DNA of 64,000 nucleotides from an uncultured Clostridia bacterium (GCA_947302715.1 CAMYVY010000003.1:1-64000), one strand, 5' to 3'; positions 1 through 8,577 are shown, counted from the stretch's first letter. Notes: generated from the letters alone by a model not told the origin. Translations and numbers: made by a program.

Positions 1-17
1 TAATGATATATATCAAT

Positions 18-46
18 ATACTATAATGAGTTATATCAAATGTCAA
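18..46 (-). promoter_or_regulatory. sigma-A promoter reading out of the left edge
   Basis: On the minus strand TTGACA (46-41) is followed by a 17-base spacer and TAGTAT (23-18), so a gene to the left of the window probably starts here. Two copies of TATATCAAW (9-17 and 32-40) lie over the -10 and -35 regions. The same motif is repeated over the citE promoter, which suggests a shared regulator, perhaps the adjacent GntR protein. A 12-base perfect palindrome (TGATATATATCA, 4-15) overlaps the first copy. Confidence 0.5.
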
Positions 47-61
47 CAATTATATTTCATT

Positions 62-1057
62 TTATCTTAATCCCTTGATGCGTTCCTCAAGCTGTATTTC
101 CGAGCCGCGGTCCATTCTGTAGGCGCAGGTTATTATCTTTCCCTTGCCTTCGGCTTTTTCCAGGATTTTTACGAGGTCGTTGCTGCAGTATTTCTCGTAG
201 TTCTCGGGAAGAACAATATAGTCCTTGTCAGAAATCCAGGATTCAATATCCAGGTTTTTATCCGATTCGATTTTCGAGAACAGCATCGGCTCATCGCATT
301 CAACCTTCAGATGGTATTTCTCGATTTCTCGGACCATCATATTTCCGAATCTTGTGCTTTGACTGATTATCCCCACCTTTGAATTTGGTGGAATCATCAA
401 AAGGTCATGAACAGAGGATGTTGTAAGCGAAAGCGCGACCCTCATCATCTTGTCGTCGCGAGGAATTATTTCTCTGAGATCATCAAAGTGAGTTGCCGTT
501 GTAATTATGAGGTCTGTATCATCATCTATTTTATATGGATACGAACGAATATCCTCCAGAAGATATGGATAGATATCGAGTTCAGGTGTCCTGATCTGTT
601 CGATCAAATTATGCATGACCTCGGGATTGCATTCCACCAAAGCCACCTTCAGCTTGGCGTGACGCGACTCGCGTTCCATCTGTTTAAGTTCCAGGAATAT
701 ACCTATTTCCGTCTGCGAAAATCCCATCGACTCCAATTCGTCAAACATATTGTCAATCGCGATCATCGCTCTGTCCTTGCGACTCTCTATCAGCTGGAGC
801 GACGACGCCGCTGCAGAGCCTTTGATGAAGGTTCCCTTCCCCTGGGCTTTTTCTACAACGCCGATACTTTCAAGTTCGTCGTATGCGCGCTTGACCGTAC
901 CTTGGGCGATTCCGATTTCTGCGGAAAGATCCCTCACTGTCGGCATCTTGGCTCCGGGAGCAAGATCTCCGGCTGACATCTTGGACCTTATCTGATTCAC
1001 CAGCTGCTGATAAATCGGAGTGTCCACCTTTGTATCTATTTTAAAATCCTTAAACAT
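62..1057 (-). CDS. GntR-family transcriptional regulator
   Basis: 331 aa. Residues about 10-80 form a GntR winged helix (YQQLVNQIRSKM, then PTVRDLSAEIGIAQGTVKRA, then the wing GKGTFIKG). The rest (about 90-331) is an alpha/beta effector-binding domain I cannot assign to a named GntR subfamily; it is longer than the YtrA type and has no aminotransferase fold. It is the last gene of the citE-citF-fumA-fumB operon, 49 bases after fumB, so it probably controls that operon in response to a di- or tricarboxylate. This is inference from position. The start has a reasonable AGGAAATAGGAA leader. Confidence 0.85.
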   Translation of the reverse strand: MFKDFKIDTKVDTPIYQQLVNQIRSKMSAGDLAPGAKMPTVRDLSAEIGIAQGTVKRAYDELESIGVVEKAQGKGTFIKGSAAASSLQLIESRKDRAMIAIDNMFDELESMGFSQTEIGIFLELKQMERESRHAKLKVALVECNPEVMHNLIEQIRTPELDIYPYLLEDIRSYPYKIDDDTDLIITTATHFDDLREIIPRDDKMMRVALSLTTSSVHDLLMIPPNSKVGIISQSTRFGNMMVREIEKYHLKVECDEPMLFSKIESDKNLDIESWISDKDYIVLPENYEKYCSNDLVKILEKAEGKGKIITCAYRMDRGSEIQLEERIKGLR

Positions 1058-1106
1058 TTCCTATTTCCTTTGCCGTTTATGGCCTCACTGCTCACATCTT
1101 GGCAGA

Positions 1107-1715
1107 CTATTTTTGTTTTAGATAATTCGTACGACCGATTTCATAAAGGTCGTTCCCCTGCGAATCGATGACGACCGTAACCGGAAAATCCTCGACCTCC
1201 AATCGGCGTATGGCCTCTGCACCCAGATCGTCGTAGGCAATCACCTCGGCGCTTTTGATGCATTTGCTAAGGAGCGCTCCGGCGCCTCCGATTGCACCAA
1301 AGTAAACTGCTCCATACTTCTTCATCGCTTCGACTACCTCCGGTCCGCGGCGACCCTTTCCGATCATCCCGGTTTCACCGAGCGCGATCAGGGTTGGACT
1401 GTATGCATCCATGCGATACGATGTCGTCGGTCCTGCGGATCCGATTATCTTGTCGGGTTTGTTCGGAGTTGGGCCCACATAATATATGACTGCATCCTTT
1501 AGTTCTATCGGGAAATCTGAAGGAAGTTCGGCTGGCTCCGTTTGCTTATTGTCATTCTCCGTCGCTTCTCTGCCCTGCTTGTTTATCAGTTCAACCATGC
1601 GCTTATGCGCAGCGTCGCGCGCCGTATAAATAACTCCGCTGATCAGGCAGCTGTCGCCGGCTTTTAGTTTTCTCGCTTTCTCGCGACTAAGCGGTGCGGT
1701 AATTTTGATGGCCAT
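1107..1715 (-). CDS. fumB: class I fumarase-type hydro-lyase, beta subunit (fumarase or mesaconase)
   Basis: 202 aa, matching the separate C-terminal (beta) subunit of two-subunit iron-sulfur fumarases, L-tartrate dehydratases and mesaconases. Visible family motifs are IYYVGPTPNKPDKIIGSAGPTTSYRMD, shown here only as the stretch at residues about 78-105, then GKGRRG and the AIGGAGALLSKCI segment. With the alpha subunit it forms a [4Fe-4S] hydratase. It overlaps fumA by one base (stop and start share 1715) and has its own GGGAGG site. A hydrophilic insert (about residues 44-62, rich in N, E, K, Q, T) is not typical of the family. Sequence alone does not separate fumarate from mesaconate as substrate. 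The symbol fumB is used only for the beta subunit of a pair. Confidence 0.85.
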   Translation of the reverse strand: MAIKITAPLSREKARKLKAGDSCLISGVIYTARDAAHKRMVELINKQGREATENDNKQTEPAELPSDFPIELKDAVIYYVGPTPNKPDKIIGSAGPTTSYRMDAYSPTLIALGETGMIGKGRRGPEVVEAMKKYGAVYFGAIGGAGALLSKCIKSAEVIAYDDLGAEAIRRLEVEDFPVTVVIDSQGNDLYEIGRTNYLKQK

Positions 1716-2614
1716 CAGAGCACCTCCCTTGCATGACGGGTCACGTGGCAGCTGATGTTTACTGCGACCGGAAGCCCCGCGATATGAGTTGGAAACGTCT
1801 CGATATTAACTGCGAGTGCAGTCGTCCTTCCACCGAAGCCCTGCGGCCCGATTCCAAGCTTGTTTATCTCCGTCAAAAGCTCGCGCTCCAAATTGCGATA
1901 GAAGTCGTTCTGATTGTCTGTTTCCTGATTGTCTGTTTCCTGATTGTCTGTCTTTTGTTCGGCTGTCTCTTGATTATCTACATCAATCGGACGGAGAAGC
2001 GCCTTCTTCGCCATGAGCGCCGCCCGTTCAAAGGTTCCGCCGATTCCGACTCCGACGACAATCGGAGGACAAGGATTCGGTCCGGCAGCTTCGACTGTCT
2101 CCAGGACGAATTTCTTCACGCCCTCTATTCCGTCCGACGGACGAAGCATCGCGATTCTGCTCATGTTCTCGCTTCCAAATCCCTTTGGCGCAAGCTCGAT
2201 TGTCATAGTGTCGCCGGGAACAATATCATAGTAGATGACCGCCGGCGTATTGTCTCCGGTGTTCACCCTATCCAGCGGATCCGCGACCACGGACTTTCTC
2301 AGATATCCATCCCTGTACCCCTGGCGAACGCCTTCCTGAATCGCCTCCTCCAGGTTTCCGTCAACATGAACATCCTGCCCTATTTCAACAAAGACACATG
2401 CCATACCCGTGTCCTGGCAGATTGGCTTCCCGGTTTCTTCGGCCAGGTTATAGTTCTCAATTATGCGGTCAAGGATCTCACAGGCCGGCGCCCAGTCCTC
2501 CTCGGACCTGCACCTTTCAATGCAGCCAGCGACATCCTTTGGCAGTTCGATGTTCGCCCTAATGCACATGTCCCGAACTTTTTCAGTTATGAGATTCGAG
2601 CTTATTTCTCTCAT
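1715..2614 (-). CDS. fumA: class I fumarase-type hydro-lyase, alpha subunit (fumarase or mesaconase)
   Basis: About 299 aa, the Fe-S (alpha) subunit. [20 protein letters not shown] carries one cluster cysteine, and [19 protein letters not shown] and the GGRTTALAV region follow family patterns. I start at MREISSN (2614) because GGAGG lies five bases ahead of it; an upstream ATG at 2626 would contain that Shine-Dalgarno. Inside the otherwise conserved protein is a repeat-derived insert of DNQET units encoded by 15-bp tandem repeats (about 1910-1980). It follows citF by 96 bases and is coupled to fumB. Coupling of a two-subunit hydratase to citrate-lyase-like genes also fits mesaconase plus citramalate lyase. 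Confidence 0.87.
   Translation of the reverse strand: MREISSNLITEKVRDMCIRANIELPKDVAGCIERCRSEEDWAPACEILDRIIENYNLAEETGKPICQDTGMACVFVEIGQDVHVDGNLEEAIQEGVRQGYRDGYLRKSVVADPLDRVNTGDNTPAVIYYDIVPGDTMTIELAPKGFGSENMSRIAMLRPSDGIEGVKKFVLETVEAAGPNPCPPIVVGVGIGGTFERAALMAKKALLRPIDVDNQETAEQKTDNQETDNQETDNQNDFYRNLERELLTEINKLGIGPQGFGGRTTALAVNIETFPTHIAGLPVAVNISCHVTRHAREVL
1910..1980. repeat. 15-bp tandem repeat inside fumA
   Basis: The unit CTGATTGTCTGTTTC starts at 1910, 1925 and 1940 (the last copy diverging at its end), with a degenerate fourth copy near 1970. Because 15 is a multiple of three it adds in-frame DNQET units to a loop of the hydratase alpha subunit. Confidence 0.9.
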
Positions 2615-2710
2615 TTTGTCCTCCATTGTATATGCGTTTATTCGCTTATACATTCATATTGTTTCTGCGTTTACCAACGCAATTATTCATTCAATTATAT
2701 TTGCAATTGC

Positions 2711-4210
2711 TTATGCGTCAGTCTCTACGCTATAGATAATCTGCGGCTCGCTGTTATCTCGGTATAATATTTTTGCAACTTCTCTCTCGCCTTTAACCAA
2801 TTTCTTTGGAGCGCCGGTCACCTCTTCTGCCTCGCGCTTCAGATCGAATATCGATTTAACGTTGACTCCGGCAGCCTTTAGTCTCGATTCAAGTTCGCGG
2901 TTCTTTTCGAGACTCGTGTTCACTGCGACTCCTGCCTGGGTAACCAAGACATCGATGTCCTTTCCGGGTGTTGTAACATATGCCACCTGATCCAAAACGA
3001 TCGGATTCGTCTTTCTGTATAGCGGAGTTATGATCATCGTAATCTTTGCTCCTGCTGATGCATCGCTGTGACCACCGGCACCTCCCATCAAGAGGCCCTT
3101 CGAATCCGTATGCACATTAACATTGAAGTTTGTATCTATCTCCGTTGCGCCCAGGATGACGACGTCCAACTTATTGACTGCAGCGTCGGGATTAATCGGG
3201 CTCGCATATTTATATGCCGATATCTCTATGTGATTGGGATTCTTTTTGATCGACTCTACTGCTCCAAGATCAAAGCATTGCACATCAAGCAGCTTTTCGA
3301 AGCAGCCTGCTTCAAGCATGTCCACCATGTACGACGTTATCCCGCCAAGAGCAAAGCTACCTTTGATCTTGTCTCTAAGCATGATTTCTTTTAGATATTT
3401 TGACGTCGCAAGGGACGCGCCGCCCGCGCCTGTCTGGAACGAGAAACCATCTCGCAGAAGTCCGGATGCCTCAATCACCTTGGTCGCAGTTTCCGCCATA
3501 AATAGTCCGGTCGGATCTTCGGTGATTTTGGTCGTTCCCGAAACGATGCCCGCAGGATCGCCGATTTCCGAAACCTCGACCACGTAGTCTACCTGCTCTG
3601 CAGGAATCGTTGGTGTGATGCTCTTTCCCTCGATGGGGCTCCCGCTCATGACGCCAACCAACTCCCCGGTCAGTGAGTCGACGGACATCTCGCGAAGGTC
3701 ACCATCTATTAAATTGTCAGTTATCACGACGACCTTGTTTGCGCATGCCGCGTCCGAAACCGGATAGCCCAGGCTACCGCAAGCGGACTTGCCGATTCGC
3801 CCGGTGGCATTACCGAATTTGTCGGAAGTAGAAGCTGCAACGAAGGCAACATCTATCGGAGTTACTCCGCGCTCTATATCCGCCGGTCTTCCTCCATGAG
3901 TCCTAAACTCCACCGGGTTATTCATGACTCCATTCGAAATATGGGTTCCTATTCCGCGCGAAACGTAATCCGTCTGAAGCGTTGTAACAACGCCGTTTTT
4001 TATATGCTCAACGAGAGGCATATGAACATCAAAGAGAGCGCTGACGTTCACAGTTAGATCCTTGATTCCCAGCTTTGCGATTTCTTCCATCACCATGTTC
4101 AACACATGGTCACCATTTCTAAGGTGATGATGAAATGAAATCGCCATGCCGTCCTTAAGTTCTGCACTTGTTATCGCTTCTCTGATTGTTCCAACTACTT
4201 TACTCGTCAT
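2711..4210 (-). CDS. citF: citrate lyase alpha subunit or citramalate lyase alpha subunit (acyl-ACP:carboxylate acyl carrier transferase)
   Basis: About 499 aa, full length for CitF (around 500 aa). The subunit transfers the acetylated acyl-carrier to citrate (or citramalate). Recognisable stretches include AISFHHHLRNGDHVLNMV near the N-terminus, VNVSALFDVH, SRGIGTHISNG, THGGRPADIERG and GGAGGHSDASAGAK. The start at 4210 is preferred over 4222 because GGAGG sits five bases before it. It lies between citE and fumA. No citD (acyl carrier), citC, citX or citG is present in the window, so the carrier subunit must be encoded elsewhere. Confidence 0.88.
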   Translation of the reverse strand: MTSKVVGTIREAITSAELKDGMAISFHHHLRNGDHVLNMVMEEIAKLGIKDLTVNVSALFDVHMPLVEHIKNGVVTTLQTDYVSRGIGTHISNGVMNNPVEFRTHGGRPADIERGVTPIDVAFVAASTSDKFGNATGRIGKSACGSLGYPVSDAACANKVVVITDNLIDGDLREMSVDSLTGELVGVMSGSPIEGKSITPTIPAEQVDYVVEVSEIGDPAGIVSGTTKITEDPTGLFMAETATKVIEASGLLRDGFSFQTGAGGASLATSKYLKEIMLRDKIKGSFALGGITSYMVDMLEAGCFEKLLDVQCFDLGAVESIKKNPNHIEISAYKYASPINPDAAVNKLDVVILGATEIDTNFNVNVHTDSKGLLMGGAGGHSDASAGAKITMIITPLYRKTNPIVLDQVAYVTTPGKDIDVLVTQAGVAVNTSLEKNRELESRLKAAGVNVKSIFDLKREAEEVTGAPKKLVKGEREVAKILYRDNSEPQIIYSVETDA

Positions 4211-4353
4211 TTTTGCCTCCATGTCATTCGGTTGCTATTGTATCGCTAAATATGTATCGCTAAATTATTGTCGTTATATTATTATCGCTATGCCGCGTAG
4301 CAGTTTTCGTTTTTTGCGATTTGCTACGTAGCATTTTGGGGTTTTGCAAAATT

Positions 4354-5295
4354 CTACGCGAGTCCGATTGCCTGCGCGGCGTCGAGGACCCGTTTGGCGC
4401 GCTCGACCACAGGCGCGTCGATCATCTTTCCATTTAGAGCGATGACTCCGCGTCCCTCTCTCTCCGCTTCCTCTATTGCTGCGAGAACCGCGCGCGCATA
4501 TTCGATATCCTCTGCCGTCGGACTAAACGCAGCGTTTATCGTTTCAAGATGCCTCGGAGTAATCGCTGCCTTGCCGGTGAATCCAAGGGACTTGGCCAAC
4601 TCCGCGTCAGATTTTATTCCCTCCTCATCGCGCGTATCCGTAAACGGCGTATCATATATTTCAACTCCTGCCGCACGGCCGCAAGAAACCATACGACTTC
4701 TGGCGTAGAAGATTTCACGTCCTTCCTTGGTGCGCTTGCACTGAAGATCCGCGGTCAGGTCCTCGGCTCCGAGAAGCATACCTTTGATGCGCGGAGAGCA
4801 GGACGCAATTTTATACGCGTTTTCCAAACCAAGCGCGGTCTCAATCAAGGGGATGATTCCTACAGATTCACTTGAACCTCCCTCAATTCGCGAAAGCTCA
4901 TCCAGCAAGGTCGCGATGTCCTCGGGCTTAGATGCCTTCGGTAGCATGATCATATCGGGAGCGCCCTTCATCACTTCGCCAAGATCGTCCTTCCAATATT
5001 CCGTCTCGATAGAATTGATTCGGACTATTCGTATGTGCGACCGATGGGCATCACCTTCGGTAGCATGATTCTGCAAATTCGCATCACCTTCGGCTGCATG
5101 GCTCTTCAAATTCGCATCACCCTCGGCCGCATGGTTCCCTAATAGCGCGTCGCGAACCATCGTGCGGGCGACGTCCTTTTGATCGGGGCTAACCGCATCC
5201 TCCAAATCATATATCAAGGCATCCGCATTCGAGCCCGGGCCCTTGGCCAGCAGTTTCTCGTTGCTTCCCGGTATAAATAACAGCGACCTAATCAT
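4354..5295 (-). CDS. citE: citrate/citramalate lyase beta subunit (CitE-type acyl-ACP lyase)
   Basis: 313 aa. It begins with LLFIPGSNEKLLAKG and has the family segments DALIYDLEDAVSPDQK, IPLIETALGLENA and LLGAEDLTADL of the HpcH/CitE TIM barrel, whose Mg-binding acidic residues (E in IETA, D in EDLT) are visible. It would cleave citryl- or citramalyl-ACP. First gene of the operon, with GGGAGG before the ATG and a strong promoter about 120 bases upstream. Residues about 52-85 are an insert made of three HAAEGDANL-type repeats from a 33-bp tandem array, absent from the family as I know it. Citrate versus citramalate cannot be settled from sequence. Confidence 0.87.
   Translation of the reverse strand: MIRSLLFIPGSNEKLLAKGPGSNADALIYDLEDAVSPDQKDVARTMVRDALLGNHAAEGDANLKSHAAEGDANLQNHATEGDAHRSHIRIVRINSIETEYWKDDLGEVMKGAPDMIMLPKASKPEDIATLLDELSRIEGGSSESVGIIPLIETALGLENAYKIASCSPRIKGMLLGAEDLTADLQCKRTKEGREIFYARSRMVSCGRAAGVEIYDTPFTDTRDEEGIKSDAELAKSLGFTGKAAITPRHLETINAAFSPTAEDIEYARAVLAAIEEAEREGRGVIALNGKMIDAPVVERAKRVLDAAQAIGLA
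5048..5140. repeat. 33-bp tandem repeat inside citE
   Basis: Copies start at 5048, 5081 and 5114 (third copy partial), each carrying GCATCACCYTCGG. They encode HAAEGDANL units in frame. The 16-bp core CCTTCGGTAGCATGAT in the first copy also occurs in the conserved body of citE near 4936-4951, read there in a different frame (LPKA). Confidence 0.9.
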
Positions 5296-5412
5296 AACAT
5301 CCTCCCAAACTCATAGTCCTAATCACAATCAGCATTATCTATTTTAGCCTACGTTTCCAAACGAAACTCGCACTAACATCCTTAACCTTCATTCAATTTC
5401 ATATTTAATTGT

Positions 5413-5441
5413 ATTATATCAATCAAATTGTTATATATCAA
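5413..5441 (-). promoter_or_regulatory. citE operon promoter with direct-repeat operator candidates
   Basis: On the minus strand TTGATA (5441-5436), a 17-base spacer, then TATAAT (5418-5413). The 12-base sequence TATATCAATCAA occurs at 5415-5426 and again at 5434-5445, covering both promoter elements. The leader to the citE start is about 110 bases. The shared TATATCAAT motif at the left-edge promoter suggests one regulator acts on both. Confidence 0.65.
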
Positions 5442-5448
5442 TCAATTT

Positions 5449-5715
5449 CGGTGCACATTGCTATTTTTTTAGAGCGATATGCGTGAATTTTTTTGATTTA
5501 TTGATGGGATGTGCACAATTTTTCATCTATCTAATCTGCTTCGGTGCACATTGCTATTTTTTTAGAGCGATGTGCGTGCATTTTTTTGATTTTTGGATGG
5601 AATGTGCACAATTTCTCATCTATCTAATCTGCTTCGGTGCACATTGCTATTTTTTTAGAGCGATATGCGTGCATTTTTTTGATTTTTGGATGGAATGTGC
5701 ACAAATGCATATTTT
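5449..5715. repeat. 93-bp tandem array, about 2.8 copies, each with a hairpin
   Basis: Units start at 5449, 5542 and 5635 with the conserved opening CGGTGCACATTGCTATTTTT. Within each unit GCACATTGCT can pair with AGCGATGTGC (one G-T pair) around a T-rich loop, and each unit also carries a second GTGCAC palindrome in GGAATGTGCACAA. The array fills most of the 637-base gap between citE and the P-loop gene. An open frame of 31-residue repeats runs through it only because 93 is divisible by three. Confidence 0.9.
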
Positions 5716-5932
5716 AAAGGACATTTCTAACTATGTAGATAGTCATACAGGATAGTAATGGCAGCGGCTTTGTTATATAATTAATGCGAGCTGGTACCCA
5801 GTGAGTTTGTTGAATAGTTACCGGAAGTTGATAAGCAGCGGATTTGTTGAATATCAATGAACGGATTTGGTGTATTAGGAATAATCAAGTAATTACAGAT
5901 GTATTGTACCAAGATATGCAGCGAGGTGGATT

Positions 5933-6898
5933 ATGCCGGCAAATGAAAAAAGTATGAGTCATCACATATTTAGTACATATTATGCGCCAAGAGGCAGGCA
6001 GCGTATTTTCGATTTGGGGATTCAGCTCTCTCAGCAGTATCTGTCGCCCTTCGATAAGCTAATTGGCGTAATCGGAGAACCGGGATCCGGAAAGAGTGCG
6101 CTCGTAAAGGGAATGTTTCCCGGACTGGAACTAACCAACGACGATGATGGCGTAAACGTGAGGCCACTTCCGATTTTGGAACAAGACAGCGAGAGCGGCT
6201 TCTTCACGCCTCACACATATCATCTCGATATAAGGTTTGAGATGGGGTTCACCCAACTCTCTATTTTGTCTGATGCCATTTTGCAGGCCATTCGTCGAGG
6301 AAAGAGAGTTATCGTGGAGCATTTTGATCTGATTTATGAAATGCTCGGAATAAATGCAGATCTTTTGATTGGGGTTGGCGAAGAGATAATAATAACCCGG
6401 CCAAATATCTTCGGCCCCGAGCCACAAGAAATATACGATCGAGTTCAAGAGTCATCACTCTATAGACTGATGGCACATACCGCTGAAGATCTTTGCGAGT
6501 TCTGCATGGATAGGGAGCTCATGATGGACTGCCAGCACGACGACATCCACCACGGATTCGTCCTGGTATTCTACGACAAAGAGCCGAATTTGAACATCGC
6601 AGAACTTGAGAAGAATGTAAATGCTTTAATAGAAAGAGAAATCCCCATCACTTATCTGGATGAGGATCATATTGCAATCGACGGCGTGCCTCATAAATGC
6701 ACAGGCCCCAGAACCCACGTATCAAACACCAGGCAGATTGTAGGATTCAGGCTCTTGCCTCACTTCATTCACGACGACCTAAACAACAGTTATCTTTTGG
6801 TTGGTTGTGTTGGCGAAGATTCCAAGCAGATGTTAGACCAGTTGGAAGCCGTCTCCGAACACAGCGGCCATATTTCAGAAAATAGTATTTTGTTTTAA
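5933..6898 (+). CDS. P-loop NTPase-like protein of unknown function
   Basis: 321 aa, ATG preceded by AGGTGG. A Walker A motif GEPGSGKSAL lies at about residues 49-58, followed by a long conserved-looking stretch through GVNVRPLPILEQD, TPHTYHLDIRFEMGF and RGKRVIVEHFDLIY (Walker B-like end DLI). The C-terminal half has CQHDDIHHGFVLVFYDK. I recall similar clostridial proteins labelled as carrying an alanyl-tRNA-synthetase second additional domain, which would make the C-terminal half a nucleic-acid or aminoacyl-related domain; that is a weak memory, not a demonstrated match. It stands alone on the plus strand, 24 bases from the convergent DUF4230 gene. Confidence 0.6.
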   Translation: MPANEKSMSHHIFSTYYAPRGRQRIFDLGIQLSQQYLSPFDKLIGVIGEPGSGKSALVKGMFPGLELTNDDDGVNVRPLPILEQDSESGFFTPHTYHLDIRFEMGFTQLSILSDAILQAIRRGKRVIVEHFDLIYEMLGINADLLIGVGEEIIITRPNIFGPEPQEIYDRVQESSLYRLMAHTAEDLCEFCMDRELMMDCQHDDIHHGFVLVFYDKEPNLNIAELEKNVNALIEREIPITYLDEDHIAIDGVPHKCTGPRTHVSNTRQIVGFRLLPHFIHDDLNNSYLLVGCVGEDSKQMLDQLEAVSEHSGHISENSILF

Positions 6899-6920
6899 AC
6901 TTGGCTCTATTCGAATTCTT

Positions 6921-7619
6921 CTATTCGAATTCGACGACGAGCCTGTATTCCGGAGAAACGGATGTCACAACAGGCTGGAATATTTCCCATACCTTCATTT
7001 CCGCAAACCCGTCGGCCTGCGTCAAAGTTTCCGGATCGCTCAGGATTTCTTCCATGCCCTCCTTCACCACTTTTTCAAGTTCGTTTTGTTGCTCGGTGGT
7101 GAGCTTGATGTCCGTAAACGCGAGGAACCCCTTCTCTGTATCCTCGAACTCAATTTTATCGTAGTCGGGGTTCACGTATTGTAAAGTCGCATGGGGAACC
7201 TTGATGGTTATTATCTTTGATTCATCATCAAAACCGATTTTGCTCTTTTGAATTTCGGATAAATCAACCGTATATACACCCGTGCCGTGATAGGTTATTC
7301 CCTTGGTCTTTCTGAATACCTCCCAGTTCCACGGCCCTTCCTCTGAAAGCGTTGTGGAATACTGAACAGGCTGTTCCATTACCACGAGTTCACTTCGTCC
7401 ACCGGCTTCTCCCAGAATAGCGTCCTGGAAATCGATGGCGGTATATCCGGCGAAGTGCTCTTCAACCACGCCATCAACCAAAGGATCTGTTTCCTCACTC
7501 GAATGCGGCTTTGATTCCATAGCTCGCCAGATACCAAACATGGCCAATGCGCCGACAAGGAGTCCAACGACCAGCCCTGTAGTAAATGTTTTTATTTTTC
7601 CCATATTATTTTCTTTCAT
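6921..7619 (-). CDS. DUF4230 family membrane-anchored protein
   Basis: 232 aa with one N-terminal membrane helix (TTGLVVGLLVGALAMFGIW, residues about 13-31) and an extracellular domain. The pattern ITYHGTGVYTVDLSEI followed by KIITIKVPHATL is what I associate with DUF4230 proteins, whose function is unknown. The start could be the ATG at 7619 or at 7604 (MGKIKTF); neither has a strong Shine-Dalgarno. No operon partner is evident. Confidence 0.7.
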   Translation of the reverse strand: MKENNMGKIKTFTTGLVVGLLVGALAMFGIWRAMESKPHSSEETDPLVDGVVEEHFAGYTAIDFQDAILGEAGGRSELVVMEQPVQYSTTLSEEGPWNWEVFRKTKGITYHGTGVYTVDLSEIQKSKIGFDDESKIITIKVPHATLQYVNPDYDKIEFEDTEKGFLAFTDIKLTTEQQNELEKVVKEGMEEILSDPETLTQADGFAEMKVWEIFQPVVTSVSPEYRLVVEFE

Positions 7620-7722
7620 TACCTATTACCAAAAGCTTCAACTACTGTTGATTATATCATAAATTTGTATCATAATAGCGTTATTCAACGCTTTATTGAG
7701 GTGATGTTTAAAGAGGTATTCT

Positions 7723-8577
7723 GTGGTTCAGCAAATAATCGCATATGTGATTCTGGTTGCGGGACTTGTATACGCCGCAATCATCTTGAAAACCTCATAT
7801 GATAATTGGTGCGAGGTCAAAGCTTCCCCGGGGAAATTCTCAGTTCTTTTTCCATCGGAATTCATCCTCTTTCTTCTTGCGAGTCTTAGCGTGCCCGATT
7901 ACGTAATGCAAACCATACTCGGTAAGCAGCTTCGAATCGTGGAGGATCGCGAGCTTCCCGGCACTGTCGTTGGTTGCGGAGTCGTTCCGGGTTCAATACT
8001 GGCCTTCCTTCTCCTCATTAAAGGAAATCCGGCGGACACAATGACTCTCATTATTTGCAGCATCGGAGTCATGATTGGAAGCTTCATCGGAAGCGAACTA
8101 ATCGGCAAGCTCGACGGACAGAAAATCAAAACTCTAATGCAGATTGCTCTCATCTTGTCGCTCATTTTTTTAGTCATCAAGATGATTGTTTCCAAAGGAA
8201 GAATAAGCAGCGATGTTGCACTTTCCGGATGGAAATTGTACACCGTGGCTTTCCTCTGTCTTTTAAGCGGCATAATTAACATGTTCGGCGTTCCCATGAA
8301 GCCGACCAGGACCGCGATATTCTTAATCGCAGGACTATCCCCGCTGGCTACCTTGACCTTGGTAGTTGTACTCGGATCGCTGGCGCCCATTTCCGGAGGA
8401 ATAGAAGTGATACGCCGTGGAATCTACCAAAAGAAGATGGTGTTTTCAGCGACGACGCTGGGAACATTGGGCGGTATCATCGGTGCACTTTTCGTTGTTT
8501 CAATTCCGGAGATGTTTCTTAATGTTCTCTTGATTGCTGTCATGCTAATCGCAATCTTACTAATGTTCCGCGACTAA
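7723..8577 (+). CDS. TSUP family permease (TauE/SafE type)
   Basis: 284 aa, GTG start with AGAGG six bases upstream. About eight hydrophobic segments, with the two half-repeats typical of TauE/SafE transporters (GVVPGSILAFLLLIKGNP in the first and GTLGGIIGALFVVSIPEMFL in the second). Family members move sulfur-containing or organic anions out of or into the cell; the substrate here is not deducible. It stands alone between DUF4230 and the marR-type gene. Confidence 0.8.
   Translation: MVQQIIAYVILVAGLVYAAIILKTSYDNWCEVKASPGKFSVLFPSEFILFLLASLSVPDYVMQTILGKQLRIVEDRELPGTVVGCGVVPGSILAFLLLIKGNPADTMTLIICSIGVMIGSFIGSELIGKLDGQKIKTLMQIALILSLIFLVIKMIVSKGRISSDVALSGWKLYTVAFLCLLSGIINMFGVPMKPTRTAIFLIAGLSPLATLTLVVVLGSLAPISGGIEVIRRGIYQKKMVFSATTLGTLGGIIGALFVVSIPEMFLNVLLIAVMLIAILLMFRD

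Noticed and set aside
1733..2767. Long plus-strand open frame (344 codons) opposite fumA
   Set aside because: Antisense to a clearly conserved hydratase gene; the translation has no recognisable domain and no ribosome site.
5449..5715. Possible CRISPR array
   Set aside because: Units are contiguous 93-bp copies with no unique spacers and there are no cas genes.
5483..5755. Open frame of 90 codons with 31-residue repeats across the 93-bp array
   Set aside because: It exists because the repeat period is a multiple of three; it has no Shine-Dalgarno and its composition is that of translated A/T-rich repeat DNA.
5296..5932. Missing acyl-carrier subunit gene (citD) upstream of citE
   Set aside because: The gap contains only the promoter, the 93-bp array and unstructured sequence; no frame resembles CitD.
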